34,523 nt of DNA from Marinifilum breve (GCF_003202155.1 NZ_QFLI01000017.1:1-34523), one strand, 5' to 3'; positions 15,619-26,500 are shown, counted from the stretch's first letter. The notes: generated by a model not told the origin, from the letters alone. Program-made: numbers and translations.

Positions 15619-16394
15619 AAAACTATTTATTAATTTTTTTAGTCCTGATCTCAAGTGGATCTTTTGGTCAGACTTTAACTCAAATTCAAAAAAGAAATGC
15701 ACGAGCCACTGGCTATGCAATTGTAGCCTCTCGCAATCCTGGGATAAAATTTTCCATTTATATGATCCCATGGGATGGGATTAATACTTTGGAATACAAT
15801 GCAAACAAACAGATTAATCCTGGTTGGCATGCACAAGCTGCGGTAAAGGGTAATTATTTCTATCAAAGTTTCGATGGAATGGATTTCACCCATTATAGCT
15901 CGGTTGTGTTAAGTCAAGAAGAGTTTGATAAATACAAAGACAAAGGTACTCAATGGTGGATTGTTTGCAGTACTCTTCCTCCATATTCTGATAAAAGGAA
16001 AAAAATGCAAGAGCTCGAAGTAAGTGGGGATGCTATTTTACGATCTAATGTTGGAATAGGAACTGCAGCTTCCTCAAATTACAAATTGGATGTGAATGGA
16101 AGTATCCGAGCACGCGAACTAAAAGTGGACATGCAAGGTGCCGACTTTGTATTCGATGATGACTATAATCTTCGAAGCCTAAATGATCTGGAAGATTTTA
16201 TTCAAGCTAACAAACATCTGCCCGATGTTGCACCTGCAAAAGAAATGCAAGAGAATGGTGTCAACCAAAGCGAGATGAATCAATTGTTGTTGCGGAAAAT
16301 TGAGGAGCTTACGCTTTATGTGATTGAGTTAAAAAGAGAGAATGAGAGGATGAAAGTTCAAGTGAATCATGTTAAGGAATCAATTAAGAAGTAG
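15615..16394 (+). CDS. Fibre-like exported protein 11, APAKEMQ-type module
   Basis: This encodes 259 residues with a signal peptide at 1-19 (S-G-S-F-G-Q). The N-terminal domain of ~115 residues has alternating aromatic and basic residues (A-T-G-Y-A-I-V-A-S-R, WWIVCSTLPP) and one cysteine. One N-V-G-I-G-T motif is near 145; the second-subtype C-terminal module begins at ~175 and is very close to that of protein 10 (DNA nearly identical over the ADFVF to APAKEM part). The tail is charged (ELKRENERMKVQVNHVKE). It is the last fibre gene of this run. The OmpH-like gene follows after a gap of about 70 nt without a visible terminator. Confidence 0.85.
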   Translation: MKNYLLIFLVLISSGSFGQTLTQIQKRNARATGYAIVASRNPGIKFSIYMIPWDGINTLEYNANKQINPGWHAQAAVKGNYFYQSFDGMDFTHYSSVVLSQEEFDKYKDKGTQWWIVCSTLPPYSDKRKKMQELEVSGDAILRSNVGIGTAASSNYKLDVNGSIRARELKVDMQGADFVFDDDYNLRSLNDLEDFIQANKHLPDVAPAKEMQENGVNQSEMNQLLLRKIEELTLYVIELKRENERMKVQVNHVKESIKK

Positions 16395-16463
16395 AAGATC
16401 TTAATAACATATTGAGCTGAAAGGATAAAAAATAAATTTCAAATAATGATAAAAAGTAAAAAA

Positions 16464-16991
16464 ATGAAGAAGAATCTTGTATTAGGAGTTGTGTTAACAG
16501 TTTTTGTGGCATTTGCAGTATGGATGTTTATGGAAAAAAGACAAGTTGCTTATGTTGATACCAATGTATTAATGGAAAACTACAAGGGAATGATTACAGC
16601 GAAGAAAGAATATGAAGGAAAAGTGAAAGTATGGAAAGCCAATGTAGATTCTTTGATGAAGAATTGGGAGGTAGAATTGAAAGTCTACGAAAAGGAGCGC
16701 ACATCTATGTCAAAGAAAGAGATCAAGTTAAAAGAAGAACTACTAAGAAATAAGCAGCAACAAATTGGGAATTATCAGCAAGCTATTCAAGAGAAGGCAA
16801 TGAAAGAGGAACAAATAGCAACTCAAACGGTGGTCAACCAAGTGAATGACTATATCAAGGAATATGGAAAAAAACATGGTTACGACTTTATTTATGGTGC
16901 AAATGGTACCGGAAATATTGTGTATGCAAATAAGGATTATGATATCACCGAAGATGTTTTAAAAGGATTGAATGATGAGTATACAAACTAG
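16464..16991 (+). CDS. OmpH/Skp-family periplasmic chaperone-like protein, membrane-anchored
   Basis: This encodes 175 residues from the ATG at 16464; an in-frame ATG at 16446 adds six polar residues and cannot be excluded. Residues ~5-23 form one hydrophobic segment (L-V-L-G-V-V-L-T-V-F-V-A-F-A-V-W), but no clear signal peptidase site follows, so it may stay anchored facing the periplasm. The rest fits OmpH/Skp: V-A-Y-V-D-T-N-V-L-M-E-N-Y at the start, ~90 residues of coiled coil in the middle, and H-G-Y-D-F-I-Y-G-A-N-G-T-G-N-I-V-Y-A near the end. Skp trimers hold unfolded outer-membrane proteins. In this operon a dedicated chaperone for the fibre or RHS products is a plausible inference. The 3' end overlaps the next gene by 20 nt. 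Confidence 0.85.
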   Translation: MKKNLVLGVVLTVFVAFAVWMFMEKRQVAYVDTNVLMENYKGMITAKKEYEGKVKVWKANVDSLMKNWEVELKVYEKERTSMSKKEIKLKEELLRNKQQQIGNYQQAIQEKAMKEEQIATQTVVNQVNDYIKEYGKKHGYDFIYGANGTGNIVYANKDYDITEDVLKGLNDEYTN

Positions 16992-17604
16992 TAAGAAGAA
17001 ATATTTGATTTACTCTATTATTGGGATGGTTTTATTCGCTTTTGGGTGTAAGAAAAAACTAACAAGAGAAGAGCTTATTTCATACCTAAATGAACCAATG
17101 AATGGATTGGTAAAGGAAAAAGTGATTAATGGAGTTGATATTCAACTGCAGGTCAAACATCCTGATTTGTATGTAGATCAACACTTGAAAGCATTTCCAG
17201 ATAGTTTACGTGAAACTAAACTCTATGAATTGAAAAAGCAGTATGAAGAAAACTTATACCTGCAACTTTCCCTTGGGATCAACAACAATGAAATATTAAA
17301 GGCCTTGGTGAATACACCTCAGTATACCACTATGGTTAACCGTCTTTCATTTGGAATGAGGGATTTTGTAGTGTTAACTACAAATAATAAAGACACTCTG
17401 CTTTTAAAAAGTTGCACATATGTACCAACCTATGGAATGGCGAAACACAATTCTGTATTGTTTGTGTTTGATGAGCAGAAAATAGCTCAGGCTGAATCTT
17501 TAAAGTTTCGCATAAAAGAAATGGGACTGGAAACAGGTGAGGTTTCTTTTAAACTAAAAACAAAAGATATAAAATCTATACCCAACCTAAATTTTAATAA
17601 ATAA
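16972..17604 (+). CDS. Putative lipoprotein of unknown function
   Basis: This encodes 210 residues. The N-terminus has lysines, a hydrophobic stretch and a lipobox-like L-F-A-F-G-C with C26 as the lipidation site. The next residues are K-K-K, without the acidic signal described for surface export of Bacteroidota lipoproteins, so a periplasm-facing location is more likely. The mature part is mixed alpha/beta with no recognised domain; R-L-S-F-G-M-R-D-F-V and K-D-T-L-L-L-K-S are its most distinctive segments. It starts inside the OmpH-like gene (20-nt overlap) and ends as TAATG over the start of the giant RHS-associated gene. This tight coupling suggests it serves folding, anchoring or export of that protein. 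Confidence 0.75.
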   Translation: MMSIQTSKKKYLIYSIIGMVLFAFGCKKKLTREELISYLNEPMNGLVKEKVINGVDIQLQVKHPDLYVDQHLKAFPDSLRETKLYELKKQYEENLYLQLSLGINNNEILKALVNTPQYTTMVNRLSFGMRDFVVLTTNNKDTLLLKSCTYVPTYGMAKHNSVLFVFDEQKIAQAESLKFRIKEMGLETGEVSFKLKTKDIKSIPNLNFNK

Positions 17605-20600
17605 TGAAACTAAAATTAGTAAGTATCTCCATATTGCTCATGCTGGCAATATGGAACGGAAAATTAATGGGGCAAAATACAGGACCGGCAGCTCCGGAAG
17701 CCATGTCGTTTGAACCCATAGATGCGACAGATATGGTCAACCTGCTTTCGGGTGACTTCTCTTATGTATTACCCTTAATTCACGTACCAGGCCCGGGAGG
17801 AGGATTCTCTATGCCTATTTCGTATCATGGAGGTATTGCCATGGATCAGGAAGCCTCTTGGGTTGGATTAGGATGGAATATAAATCCAGGCTCCATAAAT
17901 AGATCTGTTAATGGATTTGCTGATGATGCACTTCTAACTCCTACCGTTGCTATAAGAACAAAAAAAAGTCAAGAGTATGTTACACATAGAGTTGACGCAG
18001 GAATTAATTATAGCGGAATTAGTGCAGGAATTTCTTTTTCATGGGGAGATAATAGATCAATTGGAGGACATTATGGTTTAGGGTATGGAAATGCTGAGAT
18101 TGGTGTTTCAGCAAGGTATTCTTTTTCTTCAGGCAAAACAAGTGTTGGTGTTTCAGCTAGTTATAATGAGATTGGGGCAAGGATTAGTAATTCTGGAATA
18201 GGAGTATCTGCCGGTCCATTATCGGTTAATTATGATAGTTATGGATTGAATGCTGGCGTATCTTTAAGTGCTATTGGGGTGTCATTCTCTTCTGGTGGGA
18301 TTGGAGTAAATGCTCTTGGTGTAGGATTTAGCATAGTTGAAAAAAATGCAGGAAGTGATAATGATATTCGAAAGTTTTCTAAAGATTTATTAATACCATT
18401 ATATACGCCTTGGTTTTCAGTTTCTTACTCAAGATCAAAGTTTTATTATAAGTTTTATAAGCGAGATCATTATGAGACATGTGGATTATTGCACACTCCA
18501 AGTGGATATTCTGATAAAGTAGAAGATGGAGTGACTGTTCAGAATATGTATAGGCTGATGGATGTTTATTCATTGATGGATAATTCTTTTGATAGTACAT
18601 CTGATAAAAACTCTAGAAATTCAAATGAATTTTCTGCTCACGATAATTATCGAATTAATTCACAAGGATTAAATGGAACAATGACCTCTAAAGTGATGAA
18701 TGGTGCTCTGATAGCTGGACAAGGTGTTGATTTAAATTATGATGGTAATGATTTAATAGAGTATACAAGATTTAAAACAACAATAAATCAGAATTTAAGA
18801 ATGCATGATGATTTATTTTTTTCATTAGATAATGGTTATGATGCATTAACTAGAGTTAAATTTAATCAAAGTCTATATTTATCTGATGGATTGAATGAAA
18901 ATTATTTTGAAAAGGAAATTTCGAATAATTCAAAAATTAATAGACGAGGGGGTAAAGATTATGTAACATATTATACAAATAGGGAAATTGTTGAAAATTT
19001 TGAGTTAGTAACTTCGAAAGGATTTATTGAAACTGAGGATATTGATCGAAATGAAAAAACAAGTTCAGATGTAGAAGTAGAAGATATTCAGGTAGTCACA
19101 CTTAATGGTGGTACGATTCCGATTGGTAATCTAACTTCAATAAATAGTGAAAAGTTAGATCTGGATGGTATTGGAGCATATTCAATTGTGGCTTCAGATG
19201 GCAAAACATATCATTATTCATTACCAGTTTATCAGTTTGAATCGATTAGAAGAAAAAATTATAATTCGGATGGTGATTTTGAAGAATATCAAGACTTAGG
19301 AAAGTACGCTACGTCATGGCTGCTAACGGCCATCACAGGTCCTGATTTTATAGATAATGGTAATGGTAAACTTGATAATGGTGATAAGGGATATTGGGTT
19401 CGATTTACTTATGGAAAATGGACAGATGGTTACATTTGGTCATATCCTTATGATTTTGGGTCCAAAGACTATTCTACATATGATGGAGATATTAATTGGG
19501 GACGCAAGCAAATTTATTACCTAAATTCTATTTCGACAAAAACACATACTGCTCATTTTGTAAAAGACTTTAGGGAAGATGCATTAAGTAAAAAAATAAC
19601 TTATAATAGGTTTGATGAGTATGGAAAGTCATATAAGCTATATTATCCAGGTCTAGGAGTGATTATTGTTACACCTTCATCAAAAATTGAATATAACACT
19701 CCTGATAAGATAAAACCTTTAAAGTTATCAAAGATAGTTTTAGCAAAAAATTCAGATTCGGAGAATGTCAGTAGTAAAAAACATAGATTAACTAGAGTTA
19801 ATAGTGATATTAGTAAAATATCTAGTAAATCCTTTTATTCTGGGGGGAAGAAAGAAATTTTATATGCAAGTAATTTTACTGCAAATGAATCGGAAAATGT
19901 GCTTGATCATAATGATATGGTGGATTTTAATTTTGATGATGCTTTACAAATTATAGATTTCAATTATGACTATTCACTTTGTGCGAATACACCAAATTCA
20001 AACGCTGATAATAAAGGAAAGTTGACGCTTAAATCTATTCATGTGAAAGGGAAAGGGGGAGAAAATATATTGCCTCCTTATCTATTTGAATATCATGAAA
20101 ATGGACAATTCAATTCTGATTTGAAGGATATTTGGGGTTATTATGAGAGTGATCCAAAGGCTTGGAGTTTAAAATCTATTACAACACCATTGGGAGCTAA
20201 AATTGAGGTTGATTATGAAGAAGATTCTTACAATAGAGAAGTTGTGCGGAATGAGAAGATCAAGTATGAATTGAATAACTACAGTTTTAATTATAGTGAA
20301 ATTAGTGCCAGTGAGATAAATGTAAATAAAGTTATCATTGAATTGGAAGGTGATATTGATTTGAATAGTGCATTTAAAGTAGGAGATAGATATGGAATTT
20401 ACTTGAAACTAGGACTACATTATCTTGAACATGATGACGTTTGGGAAGGTCAAGGTTCGTATAACGTAGATGAGAAATTGATAAACACTTCAAGTGAGTT
20501 ACTCCTTATTTCTAATAATAAATTAATTTTTAGATTGAATGAGAGATATGATGTTCCTTCGGGAAGTAGATATGATTTTAAAGGAGTAGATTCTGAAAAA

Positions 20601-23498
20601 ATTGAAGAAGGATACATAATCGGAAAGAATGCCCATTATCAGGGAGAGGGTGGAGGATTGCGCGTCGCAACCTTGAATCTTGTGGATGAAAATGGAGAAA
20701 GTTTTAAAACAAAATATACTTACAATATTCCTGGAACCAATACTTCTTCTGGGGTGACTATTTATGCACCTGTTGATGATGGGAATAAATATTGTGATTA
20801 TATACCTTTTAAATCAGAATTACCTACCCCAGCTGTAATTTATGAATACGTTACAGTTGAAGAATGTGGTAAAAATGAGACTTCTGACTTAACAACAGAA
20901 TATCAATTCGAAGTCTATGATCAAGTAATACAATCCTCTAATAGTTACAAAATCGGAGAGCAATTTCAATTTACAGATGTACAGGGAAATTCTTATTCTT
21001 CGGAAAGAAAATCCATATTTATATCAAATTTTGGTTCTATTGGACGATTACTAAAAAAATCATTATATAATAATAAAGGAGATTTATTAAATAAGACTAT
21101 AAATCAGTTTAAATCTTTATCCAATATTAACTATGGTTTATCTCAAGAAACTTTTGTGTCTGATAAGATATACAAAAAGAAGGTAAATGGAAGCTGGACT
21201 GAGAAGAGATTTTTAAATACTACGAGTAAAATTTCTTATCCGAGTGTATTAAATAAGATAGTGACAATAGAAAATGGACTTACCTCTGAGCAAATAAATC
21301 TAGAATGGGATAAGAAAACAGGAAAAGTAACAAAAGTGAAGTCTGTAAATCCCAAAGGAGAAGAGTATATAAGTGAAGTTATACCAGCATACACAAAATA
21401 TTCTGCTATGGGATCCAAAATTTTGGATTCTTCCAACAAGAATATGTTATCCCAAGAAACAGCCAATTACCAATACAAACTTGTTAATGGAGTGCCAAAA
21501 TTGTTGAGTGCGGGAATACAAACCTGGGAAGATGATTGGGTGTACAGAAAACCTACTATGATGGGTACTTATGAGGATGAACCGATTACTGGTATCTGGA
21601 GGAAGCATGAAAACTTTGTTTTGACAGCTCAAAGAGATGATAAAGGATTAATTAACAATTGGATTGACTTCAATTGGCTCTGGAATGAGGAGCAGGCAGA
21701 AGCCAATAATTGGATAAAGACAAATGAAATCACTCGATACAATGAGTATTCGGCACCACTTGAATCAAAGGATATAAATGGAAACTATATTTCTACACAG
21801 TATGATAAATCTGGTTTAAATGTAATTGCAAGCGTTTCTAATGCCCGATGGAAGGAGAAGGCATACACAGGTTTTGAGCAGTACCAGAAAATTGGTACTG
21901 TTTCTAGTTTTGAAGGAGAAATTAGTTCAAGCGGAAGTAATGTGATTGCAATGGCCAGTGAAAGCTTATTGGCAGATGAAAGAAATGGTTTGAGTGCTGT
22001 AAGTGGAATTCAAGCTCATACAGGAAATCAGTATTTAAAAATGGTAGGAACCAATATCATTAATTTACCAGAAAGAATTGCAGCCAATCCATCTAAACCG
22101 AACGATTTTGTGCTCTCTTGCTGGATACATAAAAAAAGTGCGTCTTCAGCAAAATTCAAAGTGAGATATGCCATGCAAACCATGTCGGGTACGGTTTATA
22201 ATGAGAAAAGTGGTGGCGATAAGATACAATTTGGAGATTGGATACTGATGACCTATCATTTCTATCTACCAAGTACTTCGGCTAGTTTTTCAGACGTTCA
22301 AATAGCTACCAATAGCAGTTCTGATGTTGTATATCTCGATGATTTTAGATTACATCCACTAAATGCCTCAATGAATTCATATGTTTACGATAATCACACC
22401 GATGAGCTTATTGCCATATTGGACAATGAAAATATTGCAACAAAATATTTTTATGATGAGGCAGGTAATTTAGAGAAAATAGAAAAAGAAACACCTGATG
22501 GGTTCAAAAAGGTAAGTGAATATGATAATTACTATGCAAATCAGGTGAATGCTGTGGTTCCGAGTATTTCAGGATTTAGTTTAAGTATGATTCATGATAG
22601 TAGGGACTTTGGAGGCATGCAAGTTAAATTGAACCATACTGTCAATACAACTCCTACAGAATATTGCATTAGTATAGATGATTCCAATTTTACAAATTGT
22701 AGTTGGAGATCATATTCTGGCAATATAACAACTTATCTACCATTAGGGGATCATAGGGTTTACTTTAAGGTAAGAAATATACTATCTCAGGAGTCTAATG
22801 TGGTATCTGCTAACATCAACAATTACTTTAGTGTTTCTCTTAACAAATCTAACTATTATACAGGAGATAGAATTTCAGGTACTTGTTATTTTAATTCATC
22901 ATATACTAGAAATAAGAATTTTAAAGTTTATAAGAATGGTGTTTTTATAAAACAGGTATACCCAACATTTACCAATGATGGTCCTTCTGGTGAACTGTTA
23001 AGGCCTGATTATTTGGAGGGAAATTCTACTAGTCAATCTTTTGATTTTAGTTCTTCAGGATTATCATTAGGAGATTATGAATTGAGGGTGATAGATGTTA
23101 TGGATCAAAGTTTTTATAAAACAGATCGTTTTTCTATTGTTAGCAGACCTCCTAGCCCTTCATGTACTGGTCGTTATGACGCCAATACCAATATGCTAAC
23201 CGCATCGTGGAGCAATTTTGGCTGCAATGAAGTTTATATTTATTTGAATGGAAATTTGCTGGGTACATACAGTGGATCTGGAGGAAGTGGTATGCAACAG
23301 ATAAGGGTACTCTCTCATATGATAAATACTGGGGGTGTTGAAGATCCAAGAGAGCCAATGAGGATGGAAGAAGAAAGAATTATAGAAGAAGAACTTTCGG
23401 GACCAGAAGGTCCAGGTACTAATATATTACTAGTGCGTTGCGTAAGTGGTAGCACATCCGCTGAGACTTTGGTATTGGTTTTATCTGAAATGCTTTAA
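17604..23498 (+). CDS. Giant RHS-associated exported protein (first of an RHS pair)
   Basis: This encodes 1964 residues with a signal peptide at ~1-23 (L-M-G-Q). Residues ~25-108 carry a block typical of Bacteroidota RHS/SpvB-like proteins: FSYVLPLIHVPGPGGGF, then A-S-W-V-G-L-G-W-N-I-N-P-G. Residues ~130-245 are Gly/Ser-rich beta repeats built on I-G-V-S-(A/F)-S. A long beta-rich middle follows. At ~1495-1585 is a jelly-roll-like domain ending V-V-Y-L-D-D-F-R-L-H-P, then a YD-type motif (Y-F-Y-D-E-A-G-N-L). The C-terminal ~310 residues look like Ig-type domains. Near the end there is an odd acidic insert (M-R-M-E-E-E-R-I-I-E-E-E). In this phylum such proteins precede a DUF6443-type RHS partner, as here. 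I infer the two form a TcB/TcC-like shell; no type IX sorting domain is seen. Confidence 0.8.
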   Translation: MKLKLVSISILLMLAIWNGKLMGQNTGPAAPEAMSFEPIDATDMVNLLSGDFSYVLPLIHVPGPGGGFSMPISYHGGIAMDQEASWVGLGWNINPGSINRSVNGFADDALLTPTVAIRTKKSQEYVTHRVDAGINYSGISAGISFSWGDNRSIGGHYGLGYGNAEIGVSARYSFSSGKTSVGVSASYNEIGARISNSGIGVSAGPLSVNYDSYGLNAGVSLSAIGVSFSSGGIGVNALGVGFSIVEKNAGSDNDIRKFSKDLLIPLYTPWFSVSYSRSKFYYKFYKRDHYETCGLLHTPSGYSDKVEDGVTVQNMYRLMDVYSLMDNSFDSTSDKNSRNSNEFSAHDNYRINSQGLNGTMTSKVMNGALIAGQGVDLNYDGNDLIEYTRFKTTINQNLRMHDDLFFSLDNGYDALTRVKFNQSLYLSDGLNENYFEKEISNNSKINRRGGKDYVTYYTNREIVENFELVTSKGFIETEDIDRNEKTSSDVEVEDIQVVTLNGGTIPIGNLTSINSEKLDLDGIGAYSIVASDGKTYHYSLPVYQFESIRRKNYNSDGDFEEYQDLGKYATSWLLTAITGPDFIDNGNGKLDNGDKGYWVRFTYGKWTDGYIWSYPYDFGSKDYSTYDGDINWGRKQIYYLNSISTKTHTAHFVKDFREDALSKKITYNRFDEYGKSYKLYYPGLGVIIVTPSSKIEYNTPDKIKPLKLSKIVLAKNSDSENVSSKKHRLTRVNSDISKISSKSFYSGGKKEILYASNFTANESENVLDHNDMVDFNFDDALQIIDFNYDYSLCANTPNSNADNKGKLTLKSIHVKGKGGENILPPYLFEYHENGQFNSDLKDIWGYYESDPKAWSLKSITTPLGAKIEVDYEEDSYNREVVRNEKIKYELNNYSFNYSEISASEINVNKVIIELEGDIDLNSAFKVGDRYGIYLKLGLHYLEHDDVWEGQGSYNVDEKLINTSSELLLISNNKLIFRLNERYDVPSGSRYDFKGVDSEKIEEGYIIGKNAHYQGEGGGLRVATLNLVDENGESFKTKYTYNIPGTNTSSGVTIYAPVDDGNKYCDYIPFKSELPTPAVIYEYVTVEECGKNETSDLTTEYQFEVYDQVIQSSNSYKIGEQFQFTDVQGNSYSSERKSIFISNFGSIGRLLKKSLYNNKGDLLNKTINQFKSLSNINYGLSQETFVSDKIYKKKVNGSWTEKRFLNTTSKISYPSVLNKIVTIENGLTSEQINLEWDKKTGKVTKVKSVNPKGEEYISEVIPAYTKYSAMGSKILDSSNKNMLSQETANYQYKLVNGVPKLLSAGIQTWEDDWVYRKPTMMGTYEDEPITGIWRKHENFVLTAQRDDKGLINNWIDFNWLWNEEQAEANNWIKTNEITRYNEYSAPLESKDINGNYISTQYDKSGLNVIASVSNARWKEKAYTGFEQYQKIGTVSSFEGEISSSGSNVIAMASESLLADERNGLSAVSGIQAHTGNQYLKMVGTNIINLPERIAANPSKPNDFVLSCWIHKKSASSAKFKVRYAMQTMSGTVYNEKSGGDKIQFGDWILMTYHFYLPSTSASFSDVQIATNSSSDVVYLDDFRLHPLNASMNSYVYDNHTDELIAILDNENIATKYFYDEAGNLEKIEKETPDGFKKVSEYDNYYANQVNAVVPSISGFSLSMIHDSRDFGGMQVKLNHTVNTTPTEYCISIDDSNFTNCSWRSYSGNITTYLPLGDHRVYFKVRNILSQESNVVSANINNYFSVSLNKSNYYTGDRISGTCYFNSSYTRNKNFKVYKNGVFIKQVYPTFTNDGPSGELLRPDYLEGNSTSQSFDFSSSGLSLGDYELRVIDVMDQSFYKTDRFSIVSRPPSPSCTGRYDANTNMLTASWSNFGCNEVYIYLNGNLLGTYSGSGGSGMQQIRVLSHMINTGGVEDPREPMRMEEERIIEEELSGPEGPGTNILLVRCVSGSTSAETLVLVLSEML

Positions 23499-23543
23499 TA
23501 ACATTGTTCATATGTATAAAGATGAAAGAAAAATTATAAACAC

Positions 23544-26500
23544 ATGAAAAATAATAGATATCATATATATAGAAATATCTTGTTCCTGTTAACATTGCTG
23601 TTAAGCATTGTTTCAAAAGCACAAATTACACAAGGAAGTGGACAAATTAATACAGGTCAAACGTCTAATCTTAAAAATGCAGGAACAATAACCCTCGGTG
23701 GAAGTGGTAGCTACATTGTTGACGGTAATGGAACAAGTGGAGGAAATTTAACGGTTTTCTCAGGAAGCTCAATTGTTCTCAAACCAGGTTTTCATGCCAA
23801 AAAAGGAAGTACTTTTACAGCAAGTGTAGGAGAGTTGGATGTGCCAGACTTGACGCCTGCTCCAGAGTACAACTGGGTAAGCAGCAAAGTTTACAATGGA
23901 GATGGAAATGTGATTGCCGAGGGAAAAGAATTTTACGACTATTTAGGTCGTAAAATTCAATCTCAATCCAGAAACATTACCGACAATAAGATCATTGCAT
24001 CTCAAATCATTTATGATGATAAGGGTAGAGCGGTATTGACAAGTTTACCGGTACCAATATCTCAATCAAAACTTACCTATAAAAATGGGTTGATTTGTAA
24101 CAATATGGGGAAGAATTATTCTGTGACAGATTTTGATACACCTTCTACTCTCAATAATCCTGGAGCGGTAAATTCTAAAATTTCCAATTCGTTGGGATGG
24201 TACTACGGAAACCATAATACGCAAGAGGCATATGTACCTGCATCTAAATATCCATATACCAGAGTTGAATATAGCAAAACCCAGCCTGGGGTGGCAAGAA
24301 GATCTGCAGGAGTTGGAGAAGCCTACCATATGGGAAGTGGACATGAAGTGATGAGTTTTTCTATGCCGGCCTCTGATGAAGAGTTGGATGAATTGCGTAA
24401 AATGGATGGCGAAGTAGAGTATCAAAAACTAATTAAAACCATTTCGCAAGATGCTGAAGGGCGACATGCGGTAAGCTATGCTTCGGCCGATGGTAAGAAT
24501 ATTGCAGCTTGTTTATCTGGAATTAGAGATGATGGAGTAGCAAATGTAACTAATGATGTTGAATTTAATATTGATGCCAATACAAGATATCTGGATATTC
24601 ACATTCCGGAAGGAACAAACACCATTAATTTAACGAATGGGACTTACGATATCGTAAACCTGGTAAATGATCAGCAAATTGTGAGCGGATCGGTTATTAA
24701 CGGCAATTATACCTTTTCTTCTTCAAATCTGAACAAGGGACGATTTTACAGGGTAAGGTCAAAAAGTGGTGCGTTCACACTTACTCAAAGTATCAACTAT
24801 TATGGGCATGCTTTTAATGTGTATGATAAAGTTGGTCGTTTAAAAAAGTCTTATTCGCCGAAGGTGGTTGCTGAGAAGAATGCTTCGATGTGTTCAACTT
24901 ATAAATACAATTCGCAAGGCTGGTTGATTAGCACAACTTCCCCCGATCAAATCGGAGCAACTTATTACAGGTACAGAAAAGATGGGCAAATAAGATTCTC
25001 TCAAAATCCTTTGCAAGCGAGTAGAGGAGAGTGTTCTTATACTAATTACGACGATTTTGGACGACCAGAAGAATCTGGTGTTTTTAATTATGAGCAAGCA
25101 GGAGTTTCATTTACTAGTATAAATGCTGACACTTATAATCCAAGTTCACATTGTTCTGAACAAACATACACCATGTATGGCAAGGCTGATACCCAGTTGC
25201 CAAATGTGAATGGACTTAAGCAGAAGTTCATGTTGGGGAAAGTGTCAAAAACATGGACTGGTAAAAAAGAAGGGAATGGTCCGGAAGATTGTATTACGTG
25301 GTATTCTTACACCTACGATGGCAATGTAGCATGGGTAATTAAAAAAATCAATGGATTAGGTGGCAAAACATTCTCTATTGAATACGATTACGATTTTACC
25401 GGGAATGTAAAATCGGTGATTTATCAACGTGGTCAATCCGATGAATTTGCACACTACTATGAATACGATGCAGACAATCGCCTGGCGGTGGTAAAAACCA
25501 AAGCTGCATCAGAAAGTTCAGCGAAAACGCAAGCCAAATACCATTACTACCAACACGGACCTTTAAAGAGGGTAGAGTTAGCCGAAAACCTCCAGGGAAT
25601 CGACTATGTTTATACCATCGATGGTGCACTAAAAAGTATCAATCATCCCAATTTGGATAGCAAAGATCCTGGGAAAGACGGCTATTCGGGCTCTCACTCT
25701 GCTTTTAAAAAGGACGTATTTGCTTTGGGCTTGGATTACTACAAAGGTGATTATTTGCGCAGTGGAACCTACATCTCTTCAAATTTAGGGACTAATTATA
25801 CAGGTAATATCCATGCCCAACGTTGGAAAACAAGGTTGAATGGAGTAAATGCTGGCGATGTACAAAACCTGTACACCTACGAGTATTACAAAAACAACTG
25901 GATGAAGCAAGCCACATATGGTAGCTTTAATCGCGCAAATGGTAGTGCCAATTTAGGGAACGATTATAAAGTAACGATTCCTAAATACGATGCCAATGGA
26001 AACATAGTAAAGTTGAATAGAAATGCTTATGGTAGTCAATTGGAAATGGATGTATTGACATATCATTACAGTACAGGTAAAAACCAATTGGATTACGTAC
26101 ATGATGCACAGGATCCGAGTTCTTTAATGGATATTGACTGCCAATCATCTGGCAATTACACATATGATGAAATTGGACAAATGACTGGCAACAATCAGGA
26201 CAAACATTATTTTGATTACGATGTTACTGGAAAAGTAACAGCTGTGTACTCCAATTCTGCTAGAAGTAATGTGATTGCCAAGTATAAGTATGACGATAGA
26301 GGTTTCCGAATTAAAAAAGAAACTTCACATGGCAATACCTGGTACATTCGCGATGCTTCGGGCAATGTTATGGGCATTTACACCCAACCTACTTCTTCTG
26401 GTAATATTGCATTAAAAGAGTTAGCTTTGTATGGCAGTGGACGAATAGGTTTGGCACAGGTAAACGCATCGCAAACCAACTATGTGTACGAGTTAGCCGA

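Noticed and set aside
6167-16394. Diversity-generating retroelement acting on fibre genes
   Set aside because: No reverse transcriptase is present in the window, the 3' ends are the conserved rather than the variable part, and differences are not restricted to adenines.
6167-16394. Prophage tail-fibre region
   Set aside because: No capsid, terminase, portal, integrase or lysis gene is seen, and every fibre-like protein has a Sec signal peptide, unlike phage fibres.
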